Below are positions 42,999 to 51,675 of a stretch of DNA of 64,000 nt, one piece after another. Location of the stretch: NCBI RefSeq assembly GCF_014649775.1, contig NZ_BMTR01000030.1:1-64000 (forward strand), read 5' to 3'. Below the pieces are notes generated by a model that saw nothing but the letters and a program-made list of their open reading frames with translations, was not told where the DNA came from and made no database searches. The DNA comes from Streptomyces longisporoflavus (GTDB taxonomy: Bacteria > Actinomycetota > Actinomycetes > Streptomycetales > Streptomycetaceae). How positions within the stretch are numbered: position 1 is the stretch's first letter; each line of letters opens with the position of its first letter. A program made the position numbers and the translations under genes.

Positions 42999-43457
42999 AT
43001 GGAGAACCGCCTCAAGAACAAGAACACGAACAACCCCGACCTGTGGACCGCGATCCAGCACCTGCACAAGGCGATCGCCGCCGGAGGCGTGGACCCGAAG
43101 CTGCTCACACTGGTCCACCTGCGCGCCAGCCAGATCAACAGCTGCTCGGCGTGCGTCTACGCCGCAGTCGCCGGAGGCAGAAAGGCCGGCGAAACCGACG
43201 AGCGGCTGCACAACGTGGCGGCGTGGCGCGAGGCACCGTTCTACACCGACGCGGAACGCGCGGCTCTCGCCCTGGCCGAGGGCGCGACCCGGCTCCAGGA
43301 CGGCGCGGAGGGCGTGACGGACGAAATCTGGGAGGAGGCGAACGCCCATTTCACGGAGGAGGAAATCGGCGCGCTCAACCTGGAAATAGCCCTGACGAAC
43401 TTCTTCAACCGCCTCAACCGCACGGTGAAGGAGCCGGCGGGCCGCACCTGGGGCTGA
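42999..43457 (+). CDS. Carboxymuconolactone decarboxylase/AhpD-like protein
   Basis: 152 residues with the AhpD core LVHLRASQINSCSACVYAA, including the redox CxxC and the nearby His in the CMD motif. This family commonly accompanies ECF41 sigma factor genes and is usually under their control; it is divergent from one here. It probably reduces peroxides or acts as a redox partner. ATG 42999 follows AAGGAGAG. Confidence 0.9.
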   Translation: MENRLKNKNTNNPDLWTAIQHLHKAIAAGGVDPKLLTLVHLRASQINSCSACVYAAVAGGRKAGETDERLHNVAAWREAPFYTDAERAALALAEGATRLQDGAEGVTDEIWEEANAHFTEEEIGALNLEIALTNFFNRLNRTVKEPAGRTWG

Positions 43458-43522
43458 AGCCTGAGCTGATCTGCTGCTTGCCGAAGTCGGCCACGCTTTG
43501 TCCGGAAGCTAGGCTCCGCCCC

Positions 43523-43855
43523 ATGGCTGACTTCGTGCAGGTGTCGACGGCAACCGAGACCCGTGATCAGGCGGTCGAACTGGCGCGGTCGGTGGTAACG
43601 GACCGGCTCGCCGCTGGGGCGCAGATCGTGGGTCCGGTGGTCTCGGTCTTCTGGCATGCAGGGGAGTTCGGGACCGGAGAGGAGTGGCAGCTTCTGCTGA
43701 AGACGCATGCTGACCGGTATGCCGAGTTGGAAGCGCACTTGTTGGCGCATCACCCCTGGAAGAATCCGGAGGTCTCGGCTGTTCCGATTGTCGCCGGATC
43801 GGATGCCTACCTGCGGTGGGTAGCCTCGACCACGGGCCGGAACCCTGCCGAATAA
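43523..43855 (+). CDS. cutA: CutA-type divalent-cation tolerance protein
   Basis: 110 residues, the CutA1 size. Recognisable are QVSTATETRDQAVELARSVV at the N-terminus, the VFWHAGEFGTGEEWQLLLKT strand region, and HHPWKNPEVSAVPI at the C-terminal side. CutA forms trimers with a ferredoxin-like fold and is implicated in copper tolerance. The start at 43523 is set by family length. It ends four bases from the convergent regulator gene. Probably ordinary chromosomal content. Confidence 0.88.
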   Translation: MADFVQVSTATETRDQAVELARSVVTDRLAAGAQIVGPVVSVFWHAGEFGTGEEWQLLLKTHADRYAELEAHLLAHHPWKNPEVSAVPIVAGSDAYLRWVASTTGRNPAE

Positions 43856-43858
43856 GCG

Positions 43859-45193
43859 TCAGGCCCTCGCCTTCTCCAGCACGTCGGCGACCTCGGGTAG
43901 TTGTCTGTGCAAGCTGAGGCGTGCCAGAACGGGAGCGAGACGCTGCCGCGGGCGAACGGATGCCACCCCGGTGGACAGGTCCAGGGCGCGGCTGACGGCG
44001 CCGGCTGACTGCTCGACCTCTCCTGCGGTCAGGTAGGAGTCGGCGAGCCAGGACAGGTACAGGCTCTTGTCCCGCGCGTGAGTGTCCGCGTACCGCGCGA
44101 GCGCTGATTCCAGCAAGGGGACGGCACGCAACGGGCGCCGTAGCTCCGTCCAGCACCGGCCGCTCATGATCTGCAGCTCATTGCGGTCGACCCATGTGAC
44201 CCAGTCGGGTTGTGGGGCGCCGTTGATCTCGTCGAGTGCTGATTCCGCAGCGCTGAGGGCGCGTTCGGTCTCGGCGGGGAGCCCTGCCACGGCGTAGGCC
44301 CATGCGAGGCGCTCTTGCAGCAGCGCGCGGACTCCCGAGGCGGCATGACGCCCGGCCGTCGCACATGAACGGGCAGCGATCTGTATCCCGGCTGCCTGGT
44401 CTCCGTTCATGGCTTGGTAGGCGAGGAAGGCGAGTGCGTTGCCCGCAAGGGCAGTGTCCTCGGCATCGACCGCGGCTGTATGACTGTCCTCGTACAAGCT
44501 CGTCGCGTCGTGGTGCCTGCCCCCGTCGAATGCTGCCCACCCCGCCTGCTGCGCCTGCTCGGCGAGTACGGAAAGCAATGCCTTTCCGGTCTTCTCCGTG
44601 TATGTGCAGTCACGTAGAACGGCCTTCGTGGCCTGGTACTCGCCGAGGTAGACACGGTAGGTGTCCCCGCCGCCCAATACGTCATCGAGGCGCCGAAGCC
44701 GTGCCGTGCGCTCGCGTAGCCGCTGCGGGAACTCCTCCCCGACTCGGCGGCCTGTGACGGGCCGCGTGAGGTCGGGTATACCGACCGCCAGGCTGGTCGT
44801 AGCCGTTGCCTTGATGAACTCCCTACGCCGCACTTTTTCTCCGTCTTTGTGGGTGGCGGTGGCATGTGCGGGCAGGGGTAGTTCACTACGCGGGGTATCG
44901 GGGTTCTCCCACTCCCGGGGAGCAAGGCCCAGAGAGGCTCCGGGAATGCGCAGAGCATCGGCGATGTGCGCGATCTTCTCGAAGGTGGTGACGCTGCCGA
45001 GACCGCGCGCCAGGGCCCCGACACGCTCCGGTTTGATGGCGCATTCGGCTGCGATCTTCGAATAGCTGATTCCGGCCTCGCTCCGAGCGAGACGGAACAC
45101 CTCACCGAAATCGTGGGCCGCGATCGCAGCGCTCATACCCGCGTGATTCAGGAGATCATGCGGTAACGCTGTCGGTGGTTCGTAAACAGTCAT
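43859..45193 (-). CDS. XRE-type regulator with TPR-like C-terminal region
   Basis: 444 residues. An N-terminal helix-turn-helix (about 32-85: FRLARSEAGISYSKIAAE, then IKPERVGALARG) is followed by a tat-like RRREFIKATAT stretch near 122. A long alpha-helical region of repeat character follows, with alanine-rich helices such as LYEDSHTAAVDAEDTALAGN. This layout is common in Streptomyces, often near small coupled ORFs like those on its divergent side. The function is probably local regulation; the target is unknown. Confidence 0.8.
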   Translation of the reverse strand: MTVYEPPTALPHDLLNHAGMSAAIAAHDFGEVFRLARSEAGISYSKIAAECAIKPERVGALARGLGSVTTFEKIAHIADALRIPGASLGLAPREWENPDTPRSELPLPAHATATHKDGEKVRRREFIKATATTSLAVGIPDLTRPVTGRRVGEEFPQRLRERTARLRRLDDVLGGGDTYRVYLGEYQATKAVLRDCTYTEKTGKALLSVLAEQAQQAGWAAFDGGRHHDATSLYEDSHTAAVDAEDTALAGNALAFLAYQAMNGDQAAGIQIAARSCATAGRHAASGVRALLQERLAWAYAVAGLPAETERALSAAESALDEINGAPQPDWVTWVDRNELQIMSGRCWTELRRPLRAVPLLESALARYADTHARDKSLYLSWLADSYLTAGEVEQSAGAVSRALDLSTGVASVRPRQRLAPVLARLSLHRQLPEVADVLEKARA

Positions 45194-45376
45194 GAGGTGC
45201 CTCGTCGCGCCTGCTGGTGACAGTCTGTCGTAACGGCCGGGCAGGCAGCCTACCCATCATGGGGGTACCCGCGGGCGGGACGGCAACAGCGTTGCTCTGC
45301 ACAAAGGTTGAGGCGCACGGACCCCGCGACCGCGCGACCGGTCCGAGGGCAGGCCCACCTGAGAAAGCAGGTCGAC

Positions 45377-45514
45377 ATGCCGGACTGTACCGCCCGTACT
45401 TTCGAATCGTTGCTACGACTCCTGTTTCCTGCCGCGGAACCTATTCCCCGGCCCGTCCTGGCCCGGGCCGTCGGCCAATGCGTTTACCGACCCACAACCG
45501 GGGCGGCGGCATGA
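45377..45514 (+). CDS. Possible small protein coupled to the next gene
   Basis: A 45-codon frame (MPDCTARTFESLLRLLFPA...) ends in a TGA that overlaps the next ATG as ATGA, which suggests translational coupling. The ribosome site is weak. The remainder of 45194-45376 shows nothing else. I do not recognise a function. Confidence 0.4.
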   Translation: MPDCTARTFESLLRLLFPAAEPIPRPVLARAVGQCVYRPTTGAAA

Positions 45515-45843
45515 CGGACCGGACACGGCTGTTGCCGTGGTCGACGCCGGACGGCAAGCCCTGTTTCCTCGTCGGAGAAGGCGCAGGCTTCGTGGCGCGG
45601 ACGGCCGACAGCATCGAGAGCGTCCAACTGGGTATGGCGGGTGATCTGCTCGGGCATGCGGCGGAGACGCTCACGAATCCCAAGGCGACGCACGAGGAAC
45701 TCCGCTTCATGGCAATGCGGTTGACGGAGTCCCTCCGCGATGTGCGAAGGATCGCAGAGAGCAGGGGAGACCGCCTGTCCGCACTCGATCACCCCGACGG
45801 GGACGGGGACGGCCGCTCGTCTTCGGCGGAGGCGAACGGATGA
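45511..45843 (+). CDS. Hypothetical protein
   Basis: 110 residues, no membrane segment and no recognised domain. The middle (ADSIESVQLGMAGDLLGHAAE, then ELRFMAMRLTESLRDVRRIAES) is predicted helical. The acidic, low-complexity tail is HPDGDGDGRSSSAEANG. Its start overlaps the small frame before it, and its stop overlaps the next gene's ATG, so three small genes form one coupled string divergent from the XRE regulator. Such strings are frequent beside this regulator type in Streptomyces. Confidence 0.65.
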   Translation: MTDRTRLLPWSTPDGKPCFLVGEGAGFVARTADSIESVQLGMAGDLLGHAAETLTNPKATHEELRFMAMRLTESLRDVRRIAESRGDRLSALDHPDGDGDGRSSSAEANG

Positions 45844-46106
45844 GTGAGGGAGGCCCGCCGCCGGGGAGGTACAGGCAGATCCTGTGGACGCTTACGGCCA
45901 TACCCGCCATAGATGCGCGCCATGTCGGCAAATGCCTCACCTGCAGTGATCGCTCGGTGGACACGGCCGATCCGGATGAGGCGCAGATGTGGTGTCTCAA
46001 GCACGCGGGCCTGACGCGCCATACCGGTTATGAGCTGTCGGCGTTCCAGCTCTTCAACGCCGCGATCACTGATCCTTCGGTGGGCGAGGCGGGCTTGCTG
46101 ATGTAG
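45840..46106 (+). CDS. Hypothetical small protein with two cysteine clusters
   Basis: 88 residues. A CLTCSDRSVDTADPDEAQMWCLKHAG stretch (positions about 32-57) contains CxxC and CxxH, suggesting a metal-binding knuckle. It resembles a family of small actinobacterial proteins found with XRE regulators (DUF7848-like, from memory). ATG 45840 overlaps the stop of the preceding gene by four bases. Function unknown. Confidence 0.65.
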   Translation: MSEGGPPPGRYRQILWTLTAIPAIDARHVGKCLTCSDRSVDTADPDEAQMWCLKHAGLTRHTGYELSAFQLFNAAITDPSVGEAGLLM

Positions 46107-46110
46107 AGCA

Positions 46111-46149
46111 GGGCGGGACCGGCGTGCTCTCACTCCGCCGGTCCCGCCC
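46111..46149 (+). terminator. Strong intrinsic terminator
   Basis: Perfect 13-bp stem GGGCGGGACCGGC / GCCGGTCCCGCCC with a 13-base loop, immediately after the stop of the small-gene string. It may also serve the convergent membrane protein gene. Confidence 0.8.
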
Positions 46150-46202
46150 GTTCGGCCCCGCCGCCCGCGGAGGGCCGGGTCGCCTGTCGACCGACACGCG
46201 GC

Positions 46203-46640
46203 TCACCCGCCGGGACAATCGTTGCTGCCGCCGCTGTAGCAGGGCACGTAACCCTCGCTGGGGGTGGGGGCGGGGCGGGGGTGGGTTTGGGCGTAGTCGT
46301 GTTGGGAGAGTGCGAGCAGCGCCGCGAGGGTTGCGGCGGTCAGGAGTTGCAGCAGAGCCGTCCAGCGTGCGCGGGCCAGGAGTGCGAGTGCGGTGAGGAC
46401 GAGTGCGGCGATGAGGAGGTACTGCGTCCACGCGATGCTCTCGAGCCGGGCGGCGTCGATGGTCGCGCGGTCGTCCGCCGCGGCCCATATCTGCAGGCCG
46501 TGGCCGATGCTTCCCGCCACGTAGACGACCGACTCGATCACCAGGAGGACAAGGGCCGTACCGACGTCCTTGCGTGTAGGTGTTCTGGTCGAGCGAAGCC
46601 GTCTTCGGTGCGGGCGGGGTTCCGGGAGCGCCTGTGTCAT
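46203..46640 (-). CDS. Small membrane protein (DUF6234-like)
   Basis: 145 residues with three hydrophobic segments (about 25-45, 70-90 and 95-112) after a basic, arginine-rich N-terminus. The short C-terminus is rich in Pro/Gly and has two cysteines (YVPCYSGGSNDCPGG). It resembles actinobacterial DUF6234 proteins of unknown function. ATG 46640 is the only good start. No link to the peptide genes is apparent. Confidence 0.65.
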   Translation of the reverse strand: MTQALPEPRPHRRRLRSTRTPTRKDVGTALVLLVIESVVYVAGSIGHGLQIWAAADDRATIDAARLESIAWTQYLLIAALVLTALALLARARWTALLQLLTAATLAALLALSQHDYAQTHPRPAPTPSEGYVPCYSGGSNDCPGG

Positions 46641-46742
46641 GGCCCTACCCTGCCGGAGGCTTCCCCTCCACGTCGACGCGCCCGCCTGGTCGGGGAGGAC
46701 GTCAGACGGGCGCGGACAGGAGGTGGATGTGCACCGACAACG

Positions 46743-47090
46743 CTAGGCGGCGCGGCGCTCCAAGTCCCGTTCGTCGTACGGAACTTCGAGTTCAGGTGCA
46801 GCGGGGTTCGACTGGGCGGCGTACACCGCGACGAAGGCGGCGAGCCCCAGGACACCGCCGTTCGGGCCGAGGGCCGTGAGCGGCACGCTCTGGCCGAGGC
46901 CCCGCGACAGTGTGCGGTGCGCTCTGAGTGACGCGGCGAGGAGTTCGCCCGGCGGGCGGTGGGCGTGGTCCGCGTCCCCGCAGGCCATCGCGAGCGCCTC
47001 CGCCCAGGCACGGGAGGCTATGTCGTCCTTGTGCGCGTGGTCGTCCTGGTGCGCGTGCGGCGGTACCGGCTTCGGTTCGCAGTTCGGCAT
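46743..47090 (-). CDS. Hypothetical protein with His/Asp-rich N-terminus
   Basis: 115 residues. The N-terminus PHAHQDDHAHKDD is rich in histidine and aspartate and might bind metal. One weakly hydrophobic segment (GGVLGLAAFVAVYAA) lies near residue 85. No family recognised. It is 84 bases downstream of the condensation-domain gene on the same strand, and could be in that operon. Confidence 0.5.
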   Translation of the reverse strand: MPNCEPKPVPPHAHQDDHAHKDDIASRAWAEALAMACGDADHAHRPPGELLAASLRAHRTLSRGLGQSVPLTALGPNGGVLGLAAFVAVYAAQSNPAAPELEVPYDERDLERRAA

Positions 47091-47174
47091 GGCTGCCTCC
47101 TCGGCGTCTCGCGCTCGAACGTGACCTGGATACGTGTATACGTGCTCCTGCTCGTGCCTTGCTTGTACGTCCGG

Positions 47175-49250
47175 TCAGGTCCGGCTCGCGACGGCCGACG
47201 CCAGCCTGCGGGCCAGGTCGTCCGGGCCCGTCCCGCTCGCGTCAAGGACGACGGCGAGCGGCCGGTGGCCGTCCGCCGCCGCGAGGCGGGCGATGGCGCA
47301 GGCGGCGGCGCCGTCACCGGAGAAGCCGGCGAAGGCGAGGCCACCGTGCGACCGGACACGGGAGCCGAGCGCGTCGTACACGGCGCGTGCGGCGACATCG
47401 GCCCGGCTGCCGCCCGCCGGGACGGGGGCGAGCAGCAGCAGCTCCTCGGGCCCCGGGTAGGCGTGGGCGAGCTGGTCGTAGAAGGCGCGGGTGATGCCCG
47501 GCGCCTGCAACAGGCCGACGGCGCCCGCATCGGCGCGGGCCGGGTGGCGCAGCACGGTCGGCAGCGGCCCGCCGGACTCCTCGGGTTCGGCCTCGACCGG
47601 GCCGACCGCGGCGCCGCCCATGTGGGTCAGCAGGCCGAGGACCTCGCCGAGGGTGGTGTGCTGCCCGGAGCCGCGCGGGAGTTCGCGCAGCAACAGCGCG
47701 GCGTGGGCGAGCAGTTCGGTGATCTCCGAGAGCCGCACCTGGTCGTAGGAGGCGGTGAGGACCAGGCTGCCGCTCCTGTCGTGGTGGGCGGTCAGCATGA
47801 CCGGGTACGCGGTGCGGGCGCCGAGGGTCTGCGGCGGCTCCACCTGGATGCCGGCCGCGGCGAGTCCGGCTTCGAGCTCGGGCAGCACGCGCGGCGGTGC
47901 CTCGAACGTGAGCAGGGTGTCGGCGGGCGGGCGCGGGCCGCCGGTCCAGGAGTGGATCTGGCTCGCCGAAACCCATTCGTACGCGGCCTGGTTGAGGCAG
48001 CGGTCACGCAGGTCGGTGATCAGCTGGGGCACCGTGGCCGCGGGGTCGACGAGCACGCTCTGCGGCAGCGGTCCGGCCAGGGCGCCGGGAGTGCGCTCCA
48101 CCCCCTCGAAGAGGATGCTCCGGCCCGCGGCGGTGGTGGCGAACCGCACCTGCGAGGGCCCCTCGGCCCGCCCCGCGCGGTACAGCAGCAGCGCCCACAC
48201 GGCCTGCAGTGCGATGGACTCGCCGCCGCCCCAGGTGGCGGCCCAGTTGGCGAGCGCCGCCGTCTCCTCCTTGGTCAGGCGGAGCCTGGAGCGGCCCTCG
48301 GCGCGGCTGCCGGTGTCGGTGAAGAGCGGCGGCACGGCCAGGAGGTCGCCGGTGTCGGTGCTGGTGAAGAAGTCCTCGGCGGCCGCGGTGTCCTGCTGGC
48401 CGAGCCAGGTCACGTAGTCGGTCATGTCGGGCCGCCGCTCCCCGCCGGGCAGTTCGCCGCCGGCGAGATAGGCACGGTAGAACTCGCGGACCAGGAGCCG
48501 TACGGACCAGCTGTCGAGCAGCGCGTGGTGGTAGGTGAGCAGCACACGGGCGGGCGCCCCGGTGGCGGAACCCGCCGGTCCGCCGCCGAGCAGCGTGACG
48601 CGCAGCGGGGCCGGGCGGCGCGGGTCGATGCCGCGGCGCCGGTCGGCCTCGACGAGGGAGTGCCACTCGGCGGTGCCGTGCGGGAGTCGTACGACCTCCG
48701 GTTCGGCGTGGTCGTGCACGACGAGGCCGGGCTCCGGCTGGTCGTCGAAGGTGGTGCGCAGCACGGATTCGTGGGCGAACACCGAGTGCCAGGCGGCCGT
48801 GAACCGCCCCGCGTCCAGGGGCCCGTGCCAGTCCCAGGCCGCCTGTTCGACCTGGCGGCCCGGATCGGGGTGGGTGTCGGCGTCCGCGAGAAGGTCGCGC
48901 TGCAGCGGCGTCGCGGGCAGGCAGCGGCTCATGAAGGAGCCGCGCCCCGCGTGGGTGAGCAGGTCGGCGAGGGCCCCCAGGGGGAACTCGGACTGCTCGT
49001 CGTGCGCGCCGTCGGTGAAGCGCAGCGTGTGCTGGCCGGGTCCCCGGCTCTCGAGGTCGGCCGTCCAGGCGGGCGCATGCGGATGGCAGGTGGCGATGCT
49101 GTCGAGCGCGGCCTCGATGTGGATGCTCTCGACCGGCCCGTGGAGTTCGAGTACGGGAAGCGCGCTGGGGCCGAGCTCCACGACGACGGTGATCGGCTCA
49201 CCCTGCGGCAGACGTGCGAAGCGGCTAGTGGTCATCGGCAGTCGGGGCAC
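47175..49250 (-). CDS. Free-standing condensation-domain protein with TE-like remnant
   Basis: 691 residues. After an atypical 95-residue N-terminus, a condensation domain runs from about 105 (CLPATPLQRDLL) to 550, with AWHSVFAHESVLRTTF typical of the fold. The catalytic motif is HHALLDS, keeping both His and the Asp but with Ser for the final Gly. The last 130 residues look like a thioesterase remnant: AGFSGDGAAA where GxSxG is expected, but the second Gly is displaced. No A or T domain. I prefer the GTG at 49250, behind a GGAGGGGG run; ATG 49235 is the alternative. It could catalyse ester or amide formation, cyclisation or dimerisation on the peptide; this is a guess. Confidence 0.75.
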   Translation of the reverse strand: MPRLPMTTSRFARLPQGEPITVVVELGPSALPVLELHGPVESIHIEAALDSIATCHPHAPAWTADLESRGPGQHTLRFTDGAHDEQSEFPLGALADLLTHAGRGSFMSRCLPATPLQRDLLADADTHPDPGRQVEQAAWDWHGPLDAGRFTAAWHSVFAHESVLRTTFDDQPEPGLVVHDHAEPEVVRLPHGTAEWHSLVEADRRRGIDPRRPAPLRVTLLGGGPAGSATGAPARVLLTYHHALLDSWSVRLLVREFYRAYLAGGELPGGERRPDMTDYVTWLGQQDTAAAEDFFTSTDTGDLLAVPPLFTDTGSRAEGRSRLRLTKEETAALANWAATWGGGESIALQAVWALLLYRAGRAEGPSQVRFATTAAGRSILFEGVERTPGALAGPLPQSVLVDPAATVPQLITDLRDRCLNQAAYEWVSASQIHSWTGGPRPPADTLLTFEAPPRVLPELEAGLAAAGIQVEPPQTLGARTAYPVMLTAHHDRSGSLVLTASYDQVRLSEITELLAHAALLLRELPRGSGQHTTLGEVLGLLTHMGGAAVGPVEAEPEESGGPLPTVLRHPARADAGAVGLLQAPGITRAFYDQLAHAYPGPEELLLLAPVPAGGSRADVAARAVYDALGSRVRSHGGLAFAGFSGDGAAACAIARLAAADGHRPLAVVLDASGTGPDDLARRLASAVASRT

Positions 49251-49421
49251 GCGCCGACAAAGCCCCCTCCCCCCTCCTCAAGAGGCGCTGTCCCAGCATG
49301 CAGAGGGCCAGTGACAAACCACTGACACGGTCCTGACACGACGCTCGACCCTCCGCCCGACCGTGAAAATACCGGCCGCTCCAGGGGTTCCGAATCCGGC
49401 CAGGACCGTCTCTGAGGCGTT

Positions 49422-49454
49422 CCTCAAGCGGTCCTCGAATACTTTTCGAGCTGT
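49422..49454 (+). promoter_or_regulatory. Candidate SARP box before the aromatase/cyclase gene
   Basis: Three consecutive 11-mers, CCTCAAGCGGT, CCTCGAATACT and TTTCGAGCTGT, align on TCAAG/TCGAA/TCGAG. They end 55 bases before the gene start, the usual range for SARP activation. This is the clearest such site in the window. Confidence 0.6.
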
Positions 49455-49508
49455 CCCGCCGACGGTGGAGGCCAGCCGATCCGTCCTCGAATGCCCAAGG
49501 AGACTGCG

Positions 49509-50591
49509 ATGTCTGGGATGTCTGGTGAGCGTGTGCACCGCCTGCGACACTCGGTCGAGGTGGCCGCGCCGGCCGGAGCGGTCTTCGCCCTGCTCGCGGA
49601 CACCGCGCGCCGGCCGCTGTACAGCCCGCACGTCCTGCACGTCGAGCAACTCGACTTCGACGGCGTCCGCGAGCGCCTGCGCGTATGGGAGAGCGCGGGC
49701 GGCCGGATCAGGTCCTCGATCCTGGTGCGGGTGCAGCACCCGCACGAGCGGCGCATCGAGTTCGTGCGGCTCGGACACGGGACGCCGGTCGAGACGATGA
49801 GCGGCGAGTGGACCGTCGAGGAGGGCGCGGGCGGACGCAGCGTGGTGACGGTGCGGCACGAGTTCACCGTGGCGGGCGGCCGGGACGACGACGCGGCCGG
49901 GGAGGGGCTGGTCACCGGGGACAACGCCCGGGCGGAGCTGGAGAGCCTGCGCCGGATCGCCGAGAGCCGGGCCGGTCTCGACGACCTGGTGCTGTCCTTC
50001 GAGGAGTCGGTGCGGGTGAACGGGCCCGGAGAGCTGCTCTACGACTTCCTGTACCGGGCCGCGGACTGGCCCGCACTCCTGCCGCACATGCCGCGCCTCC
50101 GGCTGACCGAGTCCTCGCCCGGCGTGCAGATCCTGGACTACGACGTGCGGCTGCCCGACGGGCCCGACGCGGCGGTGCGTACGGAGGGTTCGGTCCGGCT
50201 GTGTTTCCCGCACGCCGGGCGGATCGTCTTCAAGCAGACACTGCCGTCCGCGCCGGTGGCCGCGCACACCGGGGAGTGGTCGGTGCTGCCCGACGAGTAC
50301 GGGGTGCGGGTGATCGCCCAGCACACGGTGCTGCTCGACGAGGGCGCGGTGCAGGCCGCTCTCCTGGCGTCGGAGAAGGCCGCCGCCCGGGCCCGGGGGA
50401 AGCTCGCCGCCACGGCGAAACCCGCCTCGGGCCCGGCATCACCGTCCGTCCTGGAGCTGGCCCGCCGCCGGGTGCGCCAGGCCATCGGGCGTACGTCGCT
50501 GGCGATCCTCGAACTGGCCGGGCAGCACGCGGAGTCGTCGGTACGGACACTGCCGCGGCGGCCGGCCGCGGCCACGAGCCCCCTGCCGTAA
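49509..50591 (+). CDS. Didomain SRPBCC aromatase/cyclase
   Basis: 360 residues made of two START/SRPBCC-fold halves. The first is about 8-150: RHSVEVAAPAGAVFALLADTARRP with a WESAGGRIRSSILVR strand. The second is about 160-300: EESVRVNGPGELLYDFLYRAADWPALLPHM. This is the layout of didomain aromatase/cyclases of aromatic polyketide pathways. No ketosynthase, chain-length factor or ACP gene is in the window, so its substrate is unclear. ATG 49509 follows AAGGAGA by five bases; an upstream in-frame ATG at 49491 has no ribosome site. A good SARP box precedes it. Confidence 0.85.
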   Translation: MSGMSGERVHRLRHSVEVAAPAGAVFALLADTARRPLYSPHVLHVEQLDFDGVRERLRVWESAGGRIRSSILVRVQHPHERRIEFVRLGHGTPVETMSGEWTVEEGAGGRSVVTVRHEFTVAGGRDDDAAGEGLVTGDNARAELESLRRIAESRAGLDDLVLSFEESVRVNGPGELLYDFLYRAADWPALLPHMPRLRLTESSPGVQILDYDVRLPDGPDAAVRTEGSVRLCFPHAGRIVFKQTLPSAPVAAHTGEWSVLPDEYGVRVIAQHTVLLDEGAVQAALLASEKAAARARGKLAATAKPASGPASPSVLELARRRVRQAIGRTSLAILELAGQHAESSVRTLPRRPAAATSPLP

Positions 50592-50664
50592 TGCCGTAAT
50601 GCCGCAGTGCCGTGACGCCGTAATGCCGTGATGCCGTGATGCCGTGATGCCGTGATGCCGTAAA
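50585..50664. repeat. 8-bp tandem repeat, about ten copies
   Basis: Units GCCGTAAT/GCCGTGAT run without interruption (ten copies, three divergent) from the last two codons of the aromatase gene to just before the convergent LLM oxidoreductase stop. It probably arose by slippage; no protein is encoded. Confidence 0.85.
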
Positions 50665-50676
50665 GGCTCCCGGAAC

Positions 50677-51558
50677 TCAGGTGCCGGAAAGCTCCTCGAC
50701 CACCGGGCCGAAGACGTCCATCGCGCCGTCCAGGACCACGACGTAGGAGATGCCGAACCGCTCGCGCTGCTCGCGCAGCTGCTCGGCGATCTGCTTGACG
50801 GTGCCGAAGAGCATCACCGGCAGGGTCAGCCGGTCTTCCTGCGACATGCCGGGGTCGATCTTGGGCAGTCGGCGGGCCGTCGCGTGCCGGTCGTCGGTGA
50901 CCTCCACGAAGTGCACGAGGAGGTTCCGCTCGGCGGGCACGTCCCGGTGCGCGGCGAAGCCTTCGTAGGCGGCCACGCGCTCGTCGAGCTGGCCGGGCGT
51001 GAGGGCCTTCAGGATTCCGTTCTCGTATCCCGCGGTCGCGGTGAAGGCCGCGATGTCGGCGTGCTCGGCCATCAGGCGCAGCAGCCGGTCGCCGTTGCCG
51101 CCGATCAGCAGCGGCGGCCGCGGCCGCTGCTCGGCCTGCGGCGTGTGCGCCGGGTCGGTGAGCAGCCGGTCCAGTTCTTCCGCCGTGTGCCGCAGGGCCC
51201 GGATGCGCCCGCCGGGTGACAGGAACTCCAGCTGCGCCCGCTGGTGTTCGGCCTCCGCGTAACCGGTGCCGAGGCCGACTTCGAGGCGGCCGCCGGTGAG
51301 CGCGTCGGTGGTGGCCACCTCACGCGCGAGGAGCGCCGGGTTCCAGAAACCCGTGTTGAGGACGAAGGTGCCGATGCGGGGCCGCTCGGTGGCGGCGGCC
51401 GCGGCGACCATCGCCGGGAAGGGGGCGACCATGCCCAGGTGGTCGGGGACCAGGATGACGTCGTAACCGAGTTGCTCGGCGCGGCGGCACTTGTCCCGCC
51501 ACTCCGCTCCACCCGTCGGCTTCATCATGTTCACGCCGAATCGAAACGGCCTGGTCAT
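50677..51558 (-). CDS. LLM-class (F420-dependent type) oxidoreductase
   Basis: 293 residues, luciferase-like monooxygenase fold. Recognisable are FRFGVNMMKP at the N-terminus, AEQLGYDVILVPDHLG, TGGRLEVGLGTGY and RPPLLIGGNGDRLLRLMAEHAD. Members use F420 or FMN. ATG 51558 is preceded by GGGGGGAAAGGC. Together with the aromatase and the PHBH-type monooxygenase it could belong to a polyketide or tailoring set; the substrate is unknown. It shares its 3' end region with the tandem repeat. Confidence 0.88.
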   Translation of the reverse strand: MTRPFRFGVNMMKPTGGAEWRDKCRRAEQLGYDVILVPDHLGMVAPFPAMVAAAAATERPRIGTFVLNTGFWNPALLAREVATTDALTGGRLEVGLGTGYAEAEHQRAQLEFLSPGGRIRALRHTAEELDRLLTDPAHTPQAEQRPRPPLLIGGNGDRLLRLMAEHADIAAFTATAGYENGILKALTPGQLDERVAAYEGFAAHRDVPAERNLLVHFVEVTDDRHATARRLPKIDPGMSQEDRLTLPVMLFGTVKQIAEQLREQRERFGISYVVVLDGAMDVFGPVVEELSGT

Positions 51559-51675
51559 GCCTTTCCCCCCTTGCCTGCCTGCCCCAATGACATGCGACGG
51601 CCAAGCCGCCGCGGTGACTTTATCCCGGGGGCGGCCCACGTCAACGGGCCGTTGGAGGCGCCGCTTTGGGGGATG

